Shown: positions 1-10,677 of the stretch, piece after piece
Layout: each line of letters begins with the position of its first letter
How positions within the stretch are numbered: the first letter of the stretch is position 1
Source of the DNA: Setoptus koraiensis
Taxonomy: Eukaryota; Arthropoda
DNA: 64,000 nt
NCBI GenBank assembly: GCA_048013815.1
Contig: CM106586.1
Span: 4,402,001 to 4,466,000 of the forward strand
Reading direction: 5' to 3'
The notes under the pieces: generated by a model
Told to the model about the DNA's origin: nothing
Databases searched by the model: none
The model's input: the letters and a program-made list of their open reading frames with translations, nothing else
Position numbers and translations under genes: made by a program

Positions 1-1138
<1,138 letters not shown>

Positions 1139-1480
1139 TTAACTTTTTGTTAGTTCTAAGTCGTAAAGCAACACCGCCATATCGTCTCTCAACTGAACTA
1201 GCTTCTCATCAATGGCTTTGATTGCGGTTGGATCTGATTTCGCTTCGATAGACTGGTTGATTAAAGTAAAATCGTTGATGATGTAAAAATTCCTTATATC
1301 TGCGATCAAGGTCATCAGCGATTGAAACGATCGGACAATTTCGGCTGCTCGTACTTGCACTTCGAATGTAACATGTTCAGATTTAGTATTGAGAATTTCG
1401 GCAAATTTATCCTGGATGTTGCGGACATTGTCCTTGAGTTGTTTCTGGTAGTCCTTTAGAGTGAGATCCTGAGAAGACAT
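1139..1480 (-). CDS. MED22: Mediator complex subunit 22 (MED22 / Surf5), copy 1
   Basis: Predicted 113-residue MED22, a head-module subunit of Mediator, which links transcription factors to RNA polymerase II in the nucleus. The diagnostic stretch runs from LKDYQKQLKDNVRNI through VQVRAAEIVRSFQSLM and LIADIRNFYIINDF to KLVQLRDDMAVLLYDLE, and lines up along its length with the animal MED22 core. The vertebrate Ser/Pro-rich C-terminal tail is absent, so the protein is core only. The frame stays open upstream to 1534 but only from a GTG. The first ATG, at 1478-1480, matches the family N-terminus and is chosen. It follows the TTF1-like gene on the same strand and has no intron. The copy at 5495-5836 encodes the same protein. 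Confidence 0.85.
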   Translation of the reverse strand: MSSQDLTLKDYQKQLKDNVRNIQDKFAEILNTKSEHVTFEVQVRAAEIVRSFQSLMTLIADIRNFYIINDFTLINQSIEAKSDPTAIKAIDEKLVQLRDDMAVLLYDLELTKS

Positions 1481-1718
1481 TTCATTCAAAAGATATTTTA
1501 CAAAATCACAACTTCCAACAAATATTGCGGTCACCTTTTATTTTACATGTGATAAATGATATTTTCTTTGAGATTCTTCCCCGCTGCCCCAATGAATTGT
1601 GGAAGCAACGCACACCCAACGAAAGGTGCAAACCGTTTGACGTGCGATAGGAAATTATAGGGGGCGCTTCAGAGCGCAGAAAAAGCGCAAACGTAATAAG
1701 TAAAAATCAAAATTTTTC

Positions 1719-1724
1719 TTTATT
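1719..1724 (-). terminator. Poly(A) signal AATAAA overlapping the TTF1-like stop codon
   Basis: On the minus strand the last codon CAA and the stop TAA, read with the next base, form AATAAA. The poly(A) signal therefore sits on the stop codon, implying a 3' UTR of only about 10-30 nt. The same arrangement is at 6075-6080. Confidence 0.7.
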
Positions 1725-2613
1725 GTAACTGGACTTTGTTACGGGTAAACTTCGTAAGGTCTGGACCATTTTTTAGGACTTCACTTAGAAGTGGTTTCTT
1801 TTTTTCTATCTCTTTGTGCGTGCTACACCAACGTTTATAACATTGATGCTTCGACCGGAGTAAAAGTCCCCTCTTTTGAATCTGTTCGGCCACTTTTTTC
1901 CACGGTATGTCCTTAGAGGATATAATATCGATGCTACCTGACCCGACTATATCCGCAACAATATCTCTGAGTATCAAATCCTCATGCTCTGTCCATCTTG
2001 ATCTTTCTTTTAATTTGGGTTTACTAACAACATATTGTACGATCTCAGGCTGAACGTCTACTTCACGCGATAATGAACTCCAATTGTTTCCATATTCTTT
2101 ATGTAATTCCTTGATTTTCTTTCTTTCCTCCGGACTGAGATCTTTTGAGCTCGTGGTAGTGTAGGCTGTCTTTTTAATAAATAAGAATCGGCATCTTTTG
2201 TAAATATCCGAACAAAGTCTATCATCCAGCTTGTAACTCATACGCAGGAGTAGTTTTCGTCGCTTGCACTCACGCTTTAATACCCGACGTTTGCCCGCTG
2301 AGGATACTTCTTTGCTGTTTATCTTTTCTGGTAATTGAGAGTGGCCAAAAGCTATTGATGGAAACGACAGGATTTCGGGGAAATCTTTAGCGAATCGCTT
2401 CCAATTCTTTATCAATCTTTTGTCTTCGTCTTTCGTGAATGGACCTCTTTTCACGAGTAAACCCTGTTCCTTAAGACTATCGACCAGTTGTTGCTCCTTG
2501 TCGCTTCGAAGACAAGTTGAGATTGGTCGGAAAAGATGAAGAGGTGCTTTAGATACTTTCCTTATTATTAGTTCCTCGTCTTCTTTGAATGTATACTCAT
2601 CTTCTTCGTCCAT
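1720..2613 (-). CDS. TTF1/REB1-like Myb DNA-binding protein, copy 1
   Basis: A 297-residue protein with several Myb/SANT-like segments, resembling the C-terminal DNA-binding half of transcription termination factor 1 (RNA polymerase I termination, rDNA chromatin) and related Reb1/DMTF proteins. Visible segments are about residues 55-80 (KRGPFTKDEDKRLIKNWKRF), 159-198 (LSPEERKKIKELHKEYGNNW) and 205-265 (SRWTEHEDLILRDIV, then a Trp at 238 and CYKRWCSTH). Basic clusters near residues 108-123 look like a nuclear signal. The long N-terminal regulatory region of vertebrate TTF1 is missing. The frame opens three codons earlier with GTG, so ATG at 2611-2613 is used. The gene is intronless and divergent from the small Lys-rich gene. 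A DMTF1-type assignment is the alternative. Confidence 0.75.
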   Translation of the reverse strand: MDEEDEYTFKEDEELIIRKVSKAPLHLFRPISTCLRSDKEQQLVDSLKEQGLLVKRGPFTKDEDKRLIKNWKRFAKDFPEILSFPSIAFGHSQLPEKINSKEVSSAGKRRVLKRECKRRKLLLRMSYKLDDRLCSDIYKRCRFLFIKKTAYTTTSSKDLSPEERKKIKELHKEYGNNWSSLSREVDVQPEIVQYVVSKPKLKERSRWTEHEDLILRDIVADIVGSGSIDIISSKDIPWKKVAEQIQKRGLLLRSKHQCYKRWCSTHKEIEKKKPLLSEVLKNGPDLTKFTRNKVQLQ

Positions 2614-2890
2614 CTTGAGCACATGTGATTAATATTTTCTTCCTATATCTACTAACACGTGATAATTGTTGCGCTTATCTTATACCATGCCATATTACTG
2701 ATGACACTACAACAGATTCAAAACATGCGCTAGTATGTAGCAGATTTGATTCAATAATACATGAGAAGCGAAAGCGGTTGTAAATCGTTGTATATTGATG
2801 TATCTACAAATCGACCGGTATGGCCCAGTCCTAATTTGCTTTAACATGAAACGATATTTATCGATAGCCGGCTGAGTTCTCCAATTGAGC
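2614..2890. promoter_or_regulatory. Bidirectional promoter region between TTF1-like and Lys-rich genes
   Basis: These 277 bp separate two divergent start codons, so both genes must be driven from here. The sequence is AT-rich, with no clear TATA box at a sensible position. It includes two CACGTG-like words (CACATGTG near 2620 and CACGTGAT near 2656). The same spacer is at 6970-7246. Confidence 0.5.
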
Positions 2891-3151
2891 ATGGCAAAGA
2901 AAAAAAATATTTTAAAATCCTGTAAGACTTTCAGCAGGTATGCAGACATCATACTCAAAGGGAAGTCCGAGTCATCGCCAGATCCTTTTCACCTAGAATC
3001 GAATATTATTGCGAACAAAAAGCACAGCAAAAAGGCCAAAATAAAGAAAAGCAAGAAGAAATTGAGGAGACAAACGAGGATTCTCAAGAAGAAGCAGAAT
3101 GCCGACAACATGTTCTCTAATCTCGCATTAAAATTAGAGAGAACCCTATAA
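2891..3151 (+). CDS. Small lysine-rich basic protein, unknown function, copy 1
   Basis: A protein of 86 residues starting MAKKKNILKSCKTFSRYADII and ending in a very basic block (KKHSKKAKIKKSKKKLRRQTRILKKKQ) followed by NMFSNLALKLERTL. I do not recognise the family. The composition is typical of small nucleolar or ribosome-biogenesis proteins, but that is only a composition argument. Support for a real gene is indirect: a good ATG context after a defined divergent spacer, an ordinary hydrophobic/basic pattern rather than low complexity, and a fit in an otherwise fully packed gene block. It converges on ARL2, whose stop lies 100 bp downstream. The frame can be extended two codons to a TTG, which I ignore. 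Confidence 0.6.
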   Translation: MAKKKNILKSCKTFSRYADIILKGKSESSPDPFHLESNIIANKKHSKKAKIKKSKKKLRRQTRILKKKQNADNMFSNLALKLERTL

Positions 3152-3242
3152 AATGACCTAGAAAATAATGTAAACGCCCTGCTTTAGTAGTAAAAGATTT
3201 TAAACATTTCCAAAAAATACAATATAAAAGATGAAATCATAC

Positions 3243-3248
3243 TTTATT
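3243..3248 (-). terminator. Poly(A) signal two bases after the ARL2 stop
   Basis: On the minus strand the stop TAG at 3253-3251 is followed by AT and then AATAAA. The 3' UTR must be very short. The copy is at 7599-7604. Confidence 0.65.
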
Positions 3249-3250
3249 AT

Positions 3251-3805
3251 CTAACTGTGATGATAGATCCTGGAGCCGATATCACCAACCAACCAGTCTA
3301 TTGATTCGATAACATTCTTTCCAGTCAAAGCGCACACAGGGAATATTTGCCAATGATGAGTCTTGATTGTGTCCAATTGGAGCAGTTGTTGCAGCTTCTC
3401 GCTTGATAAAGCTCCTGGTAGATCCTGTTTGTTGGCTAAAACTAAAAGTGAGGCACCTGCCAACCTCTCTTCCTTGAGAAGATCGTGCAGTTCGTCTTTG
3501 CAGAGTTTTAATCTCATTGTATCGGCGCAATCAACAATCCATACAAGACCGTCTGTAGATTCGAAGTAATTTTTCCAGTACGATCTGAGTGATTTTTGTC
3601 CACCTACATCCCATATATTGAGGCTGTAATTCTCATATTGTAGAGTGCTTATTTTGAAGCCCAATGTAGGTGACACCTGATTTACATCATCTCCGCTGAG
3701 TTGTTTTACCAAAGTCGTTTTTCCTGCGTTATCGATACCGAGTATAAGTAGCCTCATCTGACGCTCTTCTCGACGTATCTTCTTGAGAATCTTGTGTAAT
3801 ACCAT
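3251..3805 (-). CDS. ARL2: ADP-ribosylation factor-like protein 2 (ARL2), copy 1
   Basis: A 184-residue small GTPase of the ARF/ARL family, nearest to ARL2. That protein works with tubulin cofactor D in tubulin folding and microtubule control, and in releasing prenylated cargo with PDE6D and UNC119-type carriers. Motifs: P-loop GIDNAGKT (23-30), switch I Thr47 in SPTLGF, switch II WDVGGQ (65-70) followed by the ARL2-typical [21 protein letters not shown] (125-128), and CAL (158-160) in place of SAL. The ATG at 3803-3805 gives MVLHKILKK, aligning with MGLLTILKK of other animals. Gly2 is replaced by Val, so N-myristoylation is excluded. An in-frame upstream ATG at 3862 would add 19 residues and is less likely. 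The start codon is 74 bp from the CDC5L stop. Confidence 0.9.
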   Translation of the reverse strand: MVLHKILKKIRREERQMRLLILGIDNAGKTTLVKQLSGDDVNQVSPTLGFKISTLQYENYSLNIWDVGGQKSLRSYWKNYFESTDGLVWIVDCADTMRLKLCKDELHDLLKEERLAGASLLVLANKQDLPGALSSEKLQQLLQLDTIKTHHWQIFPVCALTGKNVIESIDWLVGDIGSRIYHHS

Positions 3806-3879
3806 AGTAATAATGGGGATATATTTAGATTTACAGTAAATTTCAGCCAAATGTGAATTCATCCAAATGCGAAAAACGA

Positions 3880-4798
3880 TTACGTTTTTGCCATTCCCAC
3901 TTCGTTTTCGCGTGGTAATTTTGAATTTTGGCTTGATTTTGAATTTCGCACTTTATCGAAAGCTTCTTGTAAGAGATGCTCTCGAGTCTTGAGCTCCTGA
4001 ATCTCGACGTTCAATTTATTTACTATTCTCTGATTGACTAATATTTCATCTGCTTGGTGCTTCGTTATAGAGTTTAATTCTATCTCAGACTGATGAATTT
4101 TCGCAATGACTTCATTGATCGTATCGACCAAAGACTTGGCCCTAGCTTGATAACCTCCGAGTATAACCCCCAACTTGGCCTCCGATTTCAAATTTTTCTT
4201 TTTCTCCCTACAAAATATCGGTTTGTATGAGTCGTACAGCTCCTGAGCCTCCTTCAAAAACATATATTTATCTTCTTGAGTGATTAGATTCAAGAAAGGC
4301 TTGTCTTTCTCATGCATTTTTCGTTGAGAATCTCCAGGCTCGATCTCAGACTCTACTAATTGTTTGGCCGACAATAAATCTTTGTTAGAGATGACTTCGT
4401 AAGGATACTTCTCCAGAAATTTTCTGTGCAAATTATCAAGATCTACACCCGATCTCAGTTTTAGTGTGGCTTCAACCTGTTGTTCTTCCGATTTCTCATT
4501 CAGAGCATCATGGTGCATCATTGTGAGAATCTCTTTCCTCACTGGCGACGGTGCATTCGGAAAAAAATCATCGCTCACCTCTAAAGGAATACTCGAGGCC
4601 AATGGACGCGGTAAATTGAGTTGAACTGACCGCGATTTCCTTTTGAATTCTTCCAACCGCTCCTTCTCCTCTGCCTTTCTCCTAAGTTCGTCAAGGTAAG
4701 CTTCATCGGGAATCATCGCGCCTGCCTCGTCATCATTAACTTCTTCTTCAGGCTCTGGTTCATTATATTCTTCATTCAACATATATTCATTCTGAGGT
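3880..4798 (-). CDS. CDC5L: CDC5L, C-terminal part, truncated by the assembly gap
   Basis: The C-terminal 306 codons of a second CDC5L copy, reading into the N gap. It matches 8236-9154 of the complete copy with no difference that I could find by eye. It contains the conserved LLGGYQ-type segment ([15 protein letters not shown]) and the C-terminal coiled coil through which CDC5L contacts other Prp19-complex members. About 1.5 kb of N-terminal coding sequence is expected inside the gap. A methionine start near 4782 is only internal to the real protein. Confidence 0.88.
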
Positions 4799-5298
4799 NN
4801 NNNNNNNNNNNNNNNNNNNNNNNNNNNNNNNNNNNNNNNNNNNNNNNNNNNNNNNNNNNNNNNNNNNNNNNNNNNNNNNNNNNNNNNNNNNNNNNNNNNN
4901 NNNNNNNNNNNNNNNNNNNNNNNNNNNNNNNNNNNNNNNNNNNNNNNNNNNNNNNNNNNNNNNNNNNNNNNNNNNNNNNNNNNNNNNNNNNNNNNNNNNN
5001 NNNNNNNNNNNNNNNNNNNNNNNNNNNNNNNNNNNNNNNNNNNNNNNNNNNNNNNNNNNNNNNNNNNNNNNNNNNNNNNNNNNNNNNNNNNNNNNNNNNN
5101 NNNNNNNNNNNNNNNNNNNNNNNNNNNNNNNNNNNNNNNNNNNNNNNNNNNNNNNNNNNNNNNNNNNNNNNNNNNNNNNNNNNNNNNNNNNNNNNNNNNN
5201 NNNNNNNNNNNNNNNNNNNNNNNNNNNNNNNNNNNNNNNNNNNNNNNNNNNNNNNNNNNNNNNNNNNNNNNNNNNNNNNNNNNNNNNNNNNNNNNNNN
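4799..5298. other. Assembly gap of exactly 500 N
   Basis: The run is exactly 500 N, a typical placeholder. From the neighbouring units about 1.70 kb should be missing here: 1523 bp of CDC5L, by comparison with 9155-10677, plus about 180 bp of 5' flank, by comparison with 763-942. Confidence 0.97.
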
Positions 5299-5494
5299 TA
5301 TGTTTCAGGACGAGCTGTTTGAGAATAACTCAGGCAAGAGATGGTGCGGCTTTGAAGCAGGAACAAAGAAATTAAACGATATATATTAATATTGAATCGC
5401 ACACTTTATGAAAATATATATTATTATTCACATTTGCATGTAATCATAAGTAAATTTGATCAACTATAATTTTCCTTTTCACTGTGTCGGTTTT

Positions 5495-5836
5495 TTAACT
5501 TTTTGTTAGTTCTAAGTCGTAAAGCAACACCGCCATATCGTCTCTCAACTGAACTAGCTTCTCATCAATGGCTTTGATTGCGGTTGGATCTGATTTCGCT
5601 TCGATAGACTGGTTGATTAAAGTAAAATCGTTGATGATGTAAAAATTCCTTATATCTGCGATCAAGGTCATCAGCGATTGAAACGATCGGACAATTTCGG
5701 CTGCTCGTACTTGCACTTCGAATGTAACATGTTCAGATTTAGTATTGAGAATTTCGGCAAATTTATCCTGGATGTTGCGGACATTGTCCTTGAGTTGTTT
5801 CTGGTAGTCCTTTAGAGTGAGATCCTGAGAAGACAT
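5495..5836 (-). CDS. MED22: Mediator complex subunit 22 (MED22), copy 2
   Basis: Encodes the same 113-residue MED22 core protein as 1139-1480, with no amino-acid difference. The start is the ATG at 5834-5836; the frame upstream is open only from a GTG. Function and motifs are as for copy 1: Mediator head module, with the VRAAEIVRSFQSLM and RNFYIINDF segments. If both copies are real, the cell carries two identical MED22 genes. If the duplication is an assembly artefact, this is the same gene. Confidence 0.85.
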   Translation of the reverse strand: MSSQDLTLKDYQKQLKDNVRNIQDKFAEILNTKSEHVTFEVQVRAAEIVRSFQSLMTLIADIRNFYIINDFTLINQSIEAKSDPTAIKAIDEKLVQLRDDMAVLLYDLELTKS

Positions 5837-6074
5837 TTCATTCAAAAGATATTTTACAAAATCACAACTTCCAACAAATATTGCGGTCACCTTTTATTTT
5901 ACATGTGATAAATGATATTTTCTTTGAGATTCTTCCCCGCTGCCCCAATGAATTGTGGAAGCAACGCACACCCAACGAAAGGTGCAAACCGTTTGACGTG
6001 CGATAGGAAATTATAGGGGGCGCTTCAGAGCGCAGAAAAAGCGCAAACGTAATAAGTAAAAATCAAAATTTTTC

Positions 6075-6080
6075 TTTATT
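6075..6080 (-). terminator. Poly(A) signal overlapping the TTF1-like stop codon, copy 2
   Basis: Same overlap of AATAAA with CAA-TAA as at 1719-1724. Confidence 0.7.
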
Positions 6081-6969
6081 GTAACTGGACTTTGTTACGG
6101 GTAAACTTCGTAAGGTCTGGACCATTTTTTAGGACTTCACTTAGAAGTGGTTTCTTTTTTTCTATCTCTTTGTGCGTGCTACACCAACGTTTATAACATT
6201 GATGCTTCGACCGGAGTAAAAGTCCCCTCTTTTGAATCTGTTCGGCCACTTTTTTCCACGGTATGTCCTTAGAGGATATAATATCGATGCTACCTGACCC
6301 GACTATATCCGCAACAATATCTCTGAGTATCAAATCCTCATGCTCTGTCCATCTTGATCTTTCTTTTAATTTGGGTTTACTAACAACATATTGTACGATC
6401 TCAGGCTGAACGTCTACTTCACGCGATAATGAACTCCAATTGTTTCCATATTCTTTATGTAATTCCTTGATTTTCTTTCTTTCCTCCGGACTGAGATCTT
6501 TTGAGCTCGTGGTAGTGTAGGCTGTCTTTTTAATAAATAAGAATCGGCATCTTTTGTAAATATCCGAACAAAGTCTATCATCCAGCTTGTAACTCATACG
6601 CAGGAGTAGTTTTCGTCGCTTGCACTCACGCTTTAATACCCGACGTTTGCCCGCTGAGGATACTTCTTTGCTGTTTATCTTTTCTGGTAATTGAGAGTGG
6701 CCAAAAGCTATTGATGGAAACGACAGGATTTCGGGGAAATCTTTAGCGAATCGCTTCCAATTCTTTATCAATCTTTTGTCTTCGTCTTTCGTGAATGGAC
6801 CTCTTTTCACGAGTAAACCCTGTTCCTTAAGACTATCGACCAGTTGTTGCTCCTTGTCGCTTCGAAGACAAGTTGAGATTGGTCGGAAAAGATGAAGAGG
6901 TGCTTTAGATACTTTCCTTATTATTAGTTCCTCGTCTTCTTTGAATGTATACTCATCTTCTTCGTCCAT
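6076..6969 (-). CDS. TTF1/REB1-like Myb DNA-binding protein, copy 2
   Basis: Encodes the same 297-residue Myb/SANT-segment protein as 1720-2613. The ATG is at 6967-6969; an extra three codons upstream begin with GTG. A role in RNA polymerase I termination or related rDNA control is inferred from the resemblance to TTF1/Reb1. It is divergent from the Lys-rich gene at 7247 and followed on the same strand by MED22 239 bp downstream. Confidence 0.75.
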   Translation of the reverse strand: MDEEDEYTFKEDEELIIRKVSKAPLHLFRPISTCLRSDKEQQLVDSLKEQGLLVKRGPFTKDEDKRLIKNWKRFAKDFPEILSFPSIAFGHSQLPEKINSKEVSSAGKRRVLKRECKRRKLLLRMSYKLDDRLCSDIYKRCRFLFIKKTAYTTTSSKDLSPEERKKIKELHKEYGNNWSSLSREVDVQPEIVQYVVSKPKLKERSRWTEHEDLILRDIVADIVGSGSIDIISSKDIPWKKVAEQIQKRGLLLRSKHQCYKRWCSTHKEIEKKKPLLSEVLKNGPDLTKFTRNKVQLQ

Positions 6970-7246
6970 CTTGAGCACATGTGATTAATATTTTCTTCCT
7001 ATATCTACTAACACGTGATAATTGTTGCGCTTATCTTATACCATGCCATATTACTGATGACACTACAACAGATTCAAAACATGCGCTAGTATGTAGCAGA
7101 TTTGATTCAATAATACATGAGAAGCGAAAGCGGTTGTAAATCGTTGTATATTGATGTATCTACAAATCGACCGGTATGGCCCAGTCCTAATTTGCTTTAA
7201 CATGAAACGATATTTATCGATAGCCGGCTGAGTTCTCCAATTGAGC

Positions 7247-7507
7247 ATGGCAAAGAAAAAAAATATTTTAAAATCCTGTAAGACTTTCAGCAGGTATGCA
7301 GACATCATACTCAAAGGGAAGTCCGAGTCATCGCCAGATCCTTTTCACCTAGAATCGAATATTATTGCGAACAAAAAGCACAGCAAAAAGGCCAAAATAA
7401 AGAAAAGCAAGAAGAAATTGAGGAGACAAACGAGGATTCTCAAGAAGAAGCAGAATGCCGACAACATGTTCTCTAATCTCGCATTAAAATTAGAGAGAAC
7501 CCTATAA
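7247..7507 (+). CDS. Small lysine-rich basic protein, unknown function, copy 2
   Basis: Encodes the same 86-residue protein as 2891-3151, with no difference seen. The family is not recognised. The protein has a basic Lys/Arg block in the second half and a short hydrophobic-charged tail. Since the two blocks are almost identical at DNA level, the lack of change does not by itself show selection. Confidence 0.58.
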   Translation: MAKKKNILKSCKTFSRYADIILKGKSESSPDPFHLESNIIANKKHSKKAKIKKSKKKLRRQTRILKKKQNADNMFSNLALKLERTL

Positions 7508-7598
7508 AATGACCTAGAAAATAATGTAAACGCCCTGCTTTAGTAGTAAAAGATTTTAAACATTTCCAAAAAATACAATATAAAAGATGAAATCATAC

Positions 7599-7604
7599 TT
7601 TATT
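7599..7604 (-). terminator. Poly(A) signal beside the ARL2 stop, copy 2
   Basis: AATAAA begins two bases after the ARL2 stop on the minus strand, as at 3243-3248. Confidence 0.65.
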
Positions 7605-7606
7605 AT

Positions 7607-8161
7607 CTAACTGTGATGATAGATCCTGGAGCCGATATCACCAACCAACCAGTCTATTGATTCGATAACATTCTTTCCAGTCAAAGCGCACACAGGGAAT
7701 ATTTGCCAATGATGAGTCTTGATTGTGTCCAATTGGAGCAGTTGTTGCAGCTTCTCGCTTGATAAAGCTCCTGGTAGATCCTGTTTGTTGGCTAAAACTA
7801 AAAGTGAGGCACCTGCCAACCTCTCTTCCTTGAGAAGATCGTGCAGTTCGTCTTTGCAGAGTTTTAATCTCATTGTATCGGCGCAATCAACAATCCATAC
7901 AAGACCGTCTGTAGATTCGAAGTAATTTTTCCAGTACGATCTGAGTGATTTTTGTCCACCTACATCCCATATATTGAGGCTGTAATTCTCATATTGTAGA
8001 GTGCTTATTTTGAAGCCCAATGTAGGTGACACCTGATTTACATCATCTCCGCTGAGTTGTTTTACCAAAGTCGTTTTTCCTGCGTTATCGATACCGAGTA
8101 TAAGTAGCCTCATCTGACGCTCTTCTCGACGTATCTTCTTGAGAATCTTGTGTAATACCAT
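7607..8161 (-). CDS. ARL2: ADP-ribosylation factor-like protein 2 (ARL2), copy 2
   Basis: Same 184-residue ARL2 GTPase as 3251-3805, with all nucleotide-binding motifs intact ([18 protein letters not shown]) and Val at position 2. The only coding-frame difference from copy 1 is Ile to Leu in the 19-codon upstream extension. This supports the idea that the extension, starting at 8218, is untranslated or unconstrained. The start codon is 74 bp downstream of the CDC5L stop on the same strand with no AATAAA between them. The two may therefore share a transcript or overlap. Confidence 0.9.
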   Translation of the reverse strand: MVLHKILKKIRREERQMRLLILGIDNAGKTTLVKQLSGDDVNQVSPTLGFKISTLQYENYSLNIWDVGGQKSLRSYWKNYFESTDGLVWIVDCADTMRLKLCKDELHDLLKEERLAGASLLVLANKQDLPGALSSEKLQQLLQLDTIKTHHWQIFPVCALTGKNVIESIDWLVGDIGSRIYHHS

Positions 8162-8235
8162 AGTAATAATGGGGATATATTTAGATTTACAGTAAAGTTC
8201 AGCCAAATGTGAATTCATCCAAATGCGAAAAACGA

Positions 8236-10677
8236 TTACGTTTTTGCCATTCCCACTTCGTTTTCGCGTGGTAATTTTGAATTTTGGCTTGATTTTGAAT
8301 TTCGCACTTTATCGAAAGCTTCTTGTAAGAGATGCTCTCGAGTCTTGAGCTCCTGAATCTCGACGTTCAATTTATTTACTATTCTCTGATTGACTAATAT
8401 TTCATCTGCTTGGTGCTTCGTTATAGAGTTTAATTCTATCTCAGACTGATGAATTTTCGCAATGACTTCATTGATCGTATCGACCAAAGACTTGGCCCTA
8501 GCTTGATAACCTCCGAGTATAACCCCCAACTTGGCCTCCGATTTCAAATTTTTCTTTTTCTCCCTACAAAATATCGGTTTGTATGAGTCGTACAGCTCCT
8601 GAGCCTCCTTCAAAAACATATATTTATCTTCTTGAGTGATTAGATTCAAGAAAGGCTTGTCTTTCTCATGCATTTTTCGTTGAGAATCTCCAGGCTCGAT
8701 CTCAGACTCTACTAATTGTTTGGCCGACAATAAATCTTTGTTAGAGATGACTTCGTAAGGATACTTCTCCAGAAATTTTCTGTGCAAATTATCAAGATCT
8801 ACACCCGATCTCAGTTTTAGTGTGGCTTCAACCTGTTGTTCTTCCGATTTCTCATTCAGAGCATCATGGTGCATCATTGTGAGAATCTCTTTCCTCACTG
8901 GCGACGGTGCATTCGGAAAAAAATCATCGCTCACCTCTAAAGGAATACTCGAGGCCAATGGACGCGGTAAATTGAGTTGAACTGACCGCGATTTCCTTTT
9001 GAATTCTTCCAACCGCTCCTTCTCCTCTGCCTTTCTCCTAAGTTCGTCAAGGTAAGCTTCATCGGGAATCATCGCGCCTGCCTCGTCATCATTAACTTCT
9101 TCTTCAGGCTCTGGTTCATTATATTCTTCATTCAACATATATTCATTCTGAGGTTGGGGTAATGCCTCAAGTAGATTTCTTACTTCTTGCTTCGCTTCCT
9201 CTATATATTGTTTGGCACGGGACGAATCTTCAAAAAATAAGTTCTCCTCGTTGTTAATAAGTAATCTGTCTCTTACAGGGGCGACGGAGGTAGAAACAAT
9301 ACTAGAAACTGAGCGTTCTGACAGGGCAGGGGTACGAGGTGGTGGCATTAATGAGGAGCTGGATCTTTGGGATTCGGAAACAGTTTCATTGTTGTTTGGT
9401 GCCTTCGGTACCCTGAAAGGTGTTGCGAGGAATGTGTTGGGAGTAACGGCTATGGTTCGCGACGATTCTGTCACGCTTTTACTGGTGAAAGGTGTATCAT
9501 GAAGAACTACATTGGCTCCACCTGCAAGAGGGGTTTCTTCACTCGAAAGAGCAGCCAAGTTTGAGGCTTCTCTAAGGATGGAATCTCTGCTCAAGCTTGT
9601 GCTCATTGGAGTTACTGTTTGCATGGCAGTTGAAGTGGCGAGGGAATAGTCAGATAGTAAGCCATCTGTACCAGAGCTATTGTTATTTCTTACAGCGTCT
9701 ATGGCTGCCTCACTAGCTCGGCCTAATTTTATCACTTGCTCTATCTCGTATTCGGAAATCTGAGGAGCTGGAAAGATGAGTGGTCCTCTCTTTGGTTTCA
9801 TCGGATCTAAAAATTTGTCTGTCAATTGAACTTGAGGTACACCCGATTCTTTTCGTTCTTTGGACTTTTGTTTATCACGCTTTCTGAGCTCCTCTTCTTT
9901 CTCACTTCGCAATTCACCATCCATATGCTCCTGGCGTAAACGTTTGAAATCAAAGTCTTTCGGATTATAAGCTTCTTGTGATGTGTTGTAGAGACCAGTG
10001 GGCACAGGTTTTTCGAACGGAATCTCAGCATTGTAGTCAATTCCATATTTCTTCTTCTTTGGAAATAAACTGACCCCGATACCCGCCATCCTTAGTTCCC
10101 TAGCTTTACCTAATGCAGCAAGCCTACGCGCCTCCTCTAACTGCTTTTCTCTAGCTTTTCTCTTAGCCTTTTTACCTTGCGTATTGGCTAATCTGGCGCG
10201 AGCCTCACTCAACATTTCCAATTCATCTTGGTCCATATCTTGTGGGTCAGGTCTAGCTGGCTTAGTCTCTGGATTTGGATCAATTTCTCCAGGTCTCAGG
10301 CGCCGAGGATCGTCGGCCAGAGATGGTATGGCATCGTCGCCTTCTTCCTTCTTCTGAGCTTGGTCCAACAAATATTCGTAATGTTCCAGACATTGTGAAG
10401 CTGTTCGTCCGATCGAGCTAGCGATCGTTCTCCATTGCGTTGGAAGTATTTTGGCCAGATGAAGCAATTTTTCTTCTTCCTCTCTACTCCATTCGGTTTT
10501 TTTAATAGATGGATCTAACCATTCATTCCAGCGAGCCTTACATTGCTTGGCTGATTTTCTATGCAATAATGATGCAACACGAGACCATTGATTTAGACCA
10601 TATTTAGAAACTGCAACCTTCAGGATTTCGTCCTCAGTGTTCCTCCAGACACCACCTTTTATCATAATACGAGGCAT
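8236..10677 (-). CDS. CDC5L: CDC5L, complete intronless gene
   Basis: A complete 813-residue CDC5L (human protein 802), core scaffold of the Prp19/NineTeen splicing complex and also tied to G2/M progression and the DNA damage response. It opens [17 protein letters not shown], with two Myb repeats at about 7-106. Next come the strongly conserved [20 protein letters not shown], the [20 protein letters not shown] nuclear-signal region and [12 protein letters not shown] Ser/Thr-Pro-rich middle ([17 protein letters not shown]), a charged segment and a C-terminal coiled coil (about 700-800) follow. The frame opens seven codons earlier, but with GTG, so MPRIM at 10675-10677 is chosen in agreement with all animals. 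There are no introns in 2.4 kb, unusual for an animal CDC5L. It is divergent from API5. Confidence 0.95.
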   Translation of the reverse strand: MPRIMIKGGVWRNTEDEILKVAVSKYGLNQWSRVASLLHRKSAKQCKARWNEWLDPSIKKTEWSREEEEKLLHLAKILPTQWRTIASSIGRTASQCLEHYEYLLDQAQKKEEGDDAIPSLADDPRRLRPGEIDPNPETKPARPDPQDMDQDELEMLSEARARLANTQGKKAKRKAREKQLEEARRLAALGKARELRMAGIGVSLFPKKKKYGIDYNAEIPFEKPVPTGLYNTSQEAYNPKDFDFKRLRQEHMDGELRSEKEEELRKRDKQKSKERKESGVPQVQLTDKFLDPMKPKRGPLIFPAPQISEYEIEQVIKLGRASEAAIDAVRNNNSSGTDGLLSDYSLATSTAMQTVTPMSTSLSRDSILREASNLAALSSEETPLAGGANVVLHDTPFTSKSVTESSRTIAVTPNTFLATPFRVPKAPNNNETVSESQRSSSSLMPPPRTPALSERSVSSIVSTSVAPVRDRLLINNEENLFFEDSSRAKQYIEEAKQEVRNLLEALPQPQNEYMLNEEYNEPEPEEEVNDDEAGAMIPDEAYLDELRRKAEEKERLEEFKRKSRSVQLNLPRPLASSIPLEVSDDFFPNAPSPVRKEILTMMHHDALNEKSEEQQVEATLKLRSGVDLDNLHRKFLEKYPYEVISNKDLLSAKQLVESEIEPGDSQRKMHEKDKPFLNLITQEDKYMFLKEAQELYDSYKPIFCREKKKNLKSEAKLGVILGGYQARAKSLVDTINEVIAKIHQSEIELNSITKHQADEILVNQRIVNKLNVEIQELKTREHLLQEAFDKVRNSKSSQNSKLPRENEVGMAKT

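Larger units (their letters stand above)
5299..9154. repeat. Tandem segmental duplication, copy 2
   Basis: Second copy of 943-4798 at offset 4356 bp, with the same gene order and strands. If the gap is filled to its expected size, the true period would be about 5.56 kb. Confidence 0.93.

Noticed and set aside
3282-3530. Overlapping frames inside ARL2 and their copies at 7.6-7.9 kb
   Set aside because: Shadow frames of a strongly conserved GTPase gene.
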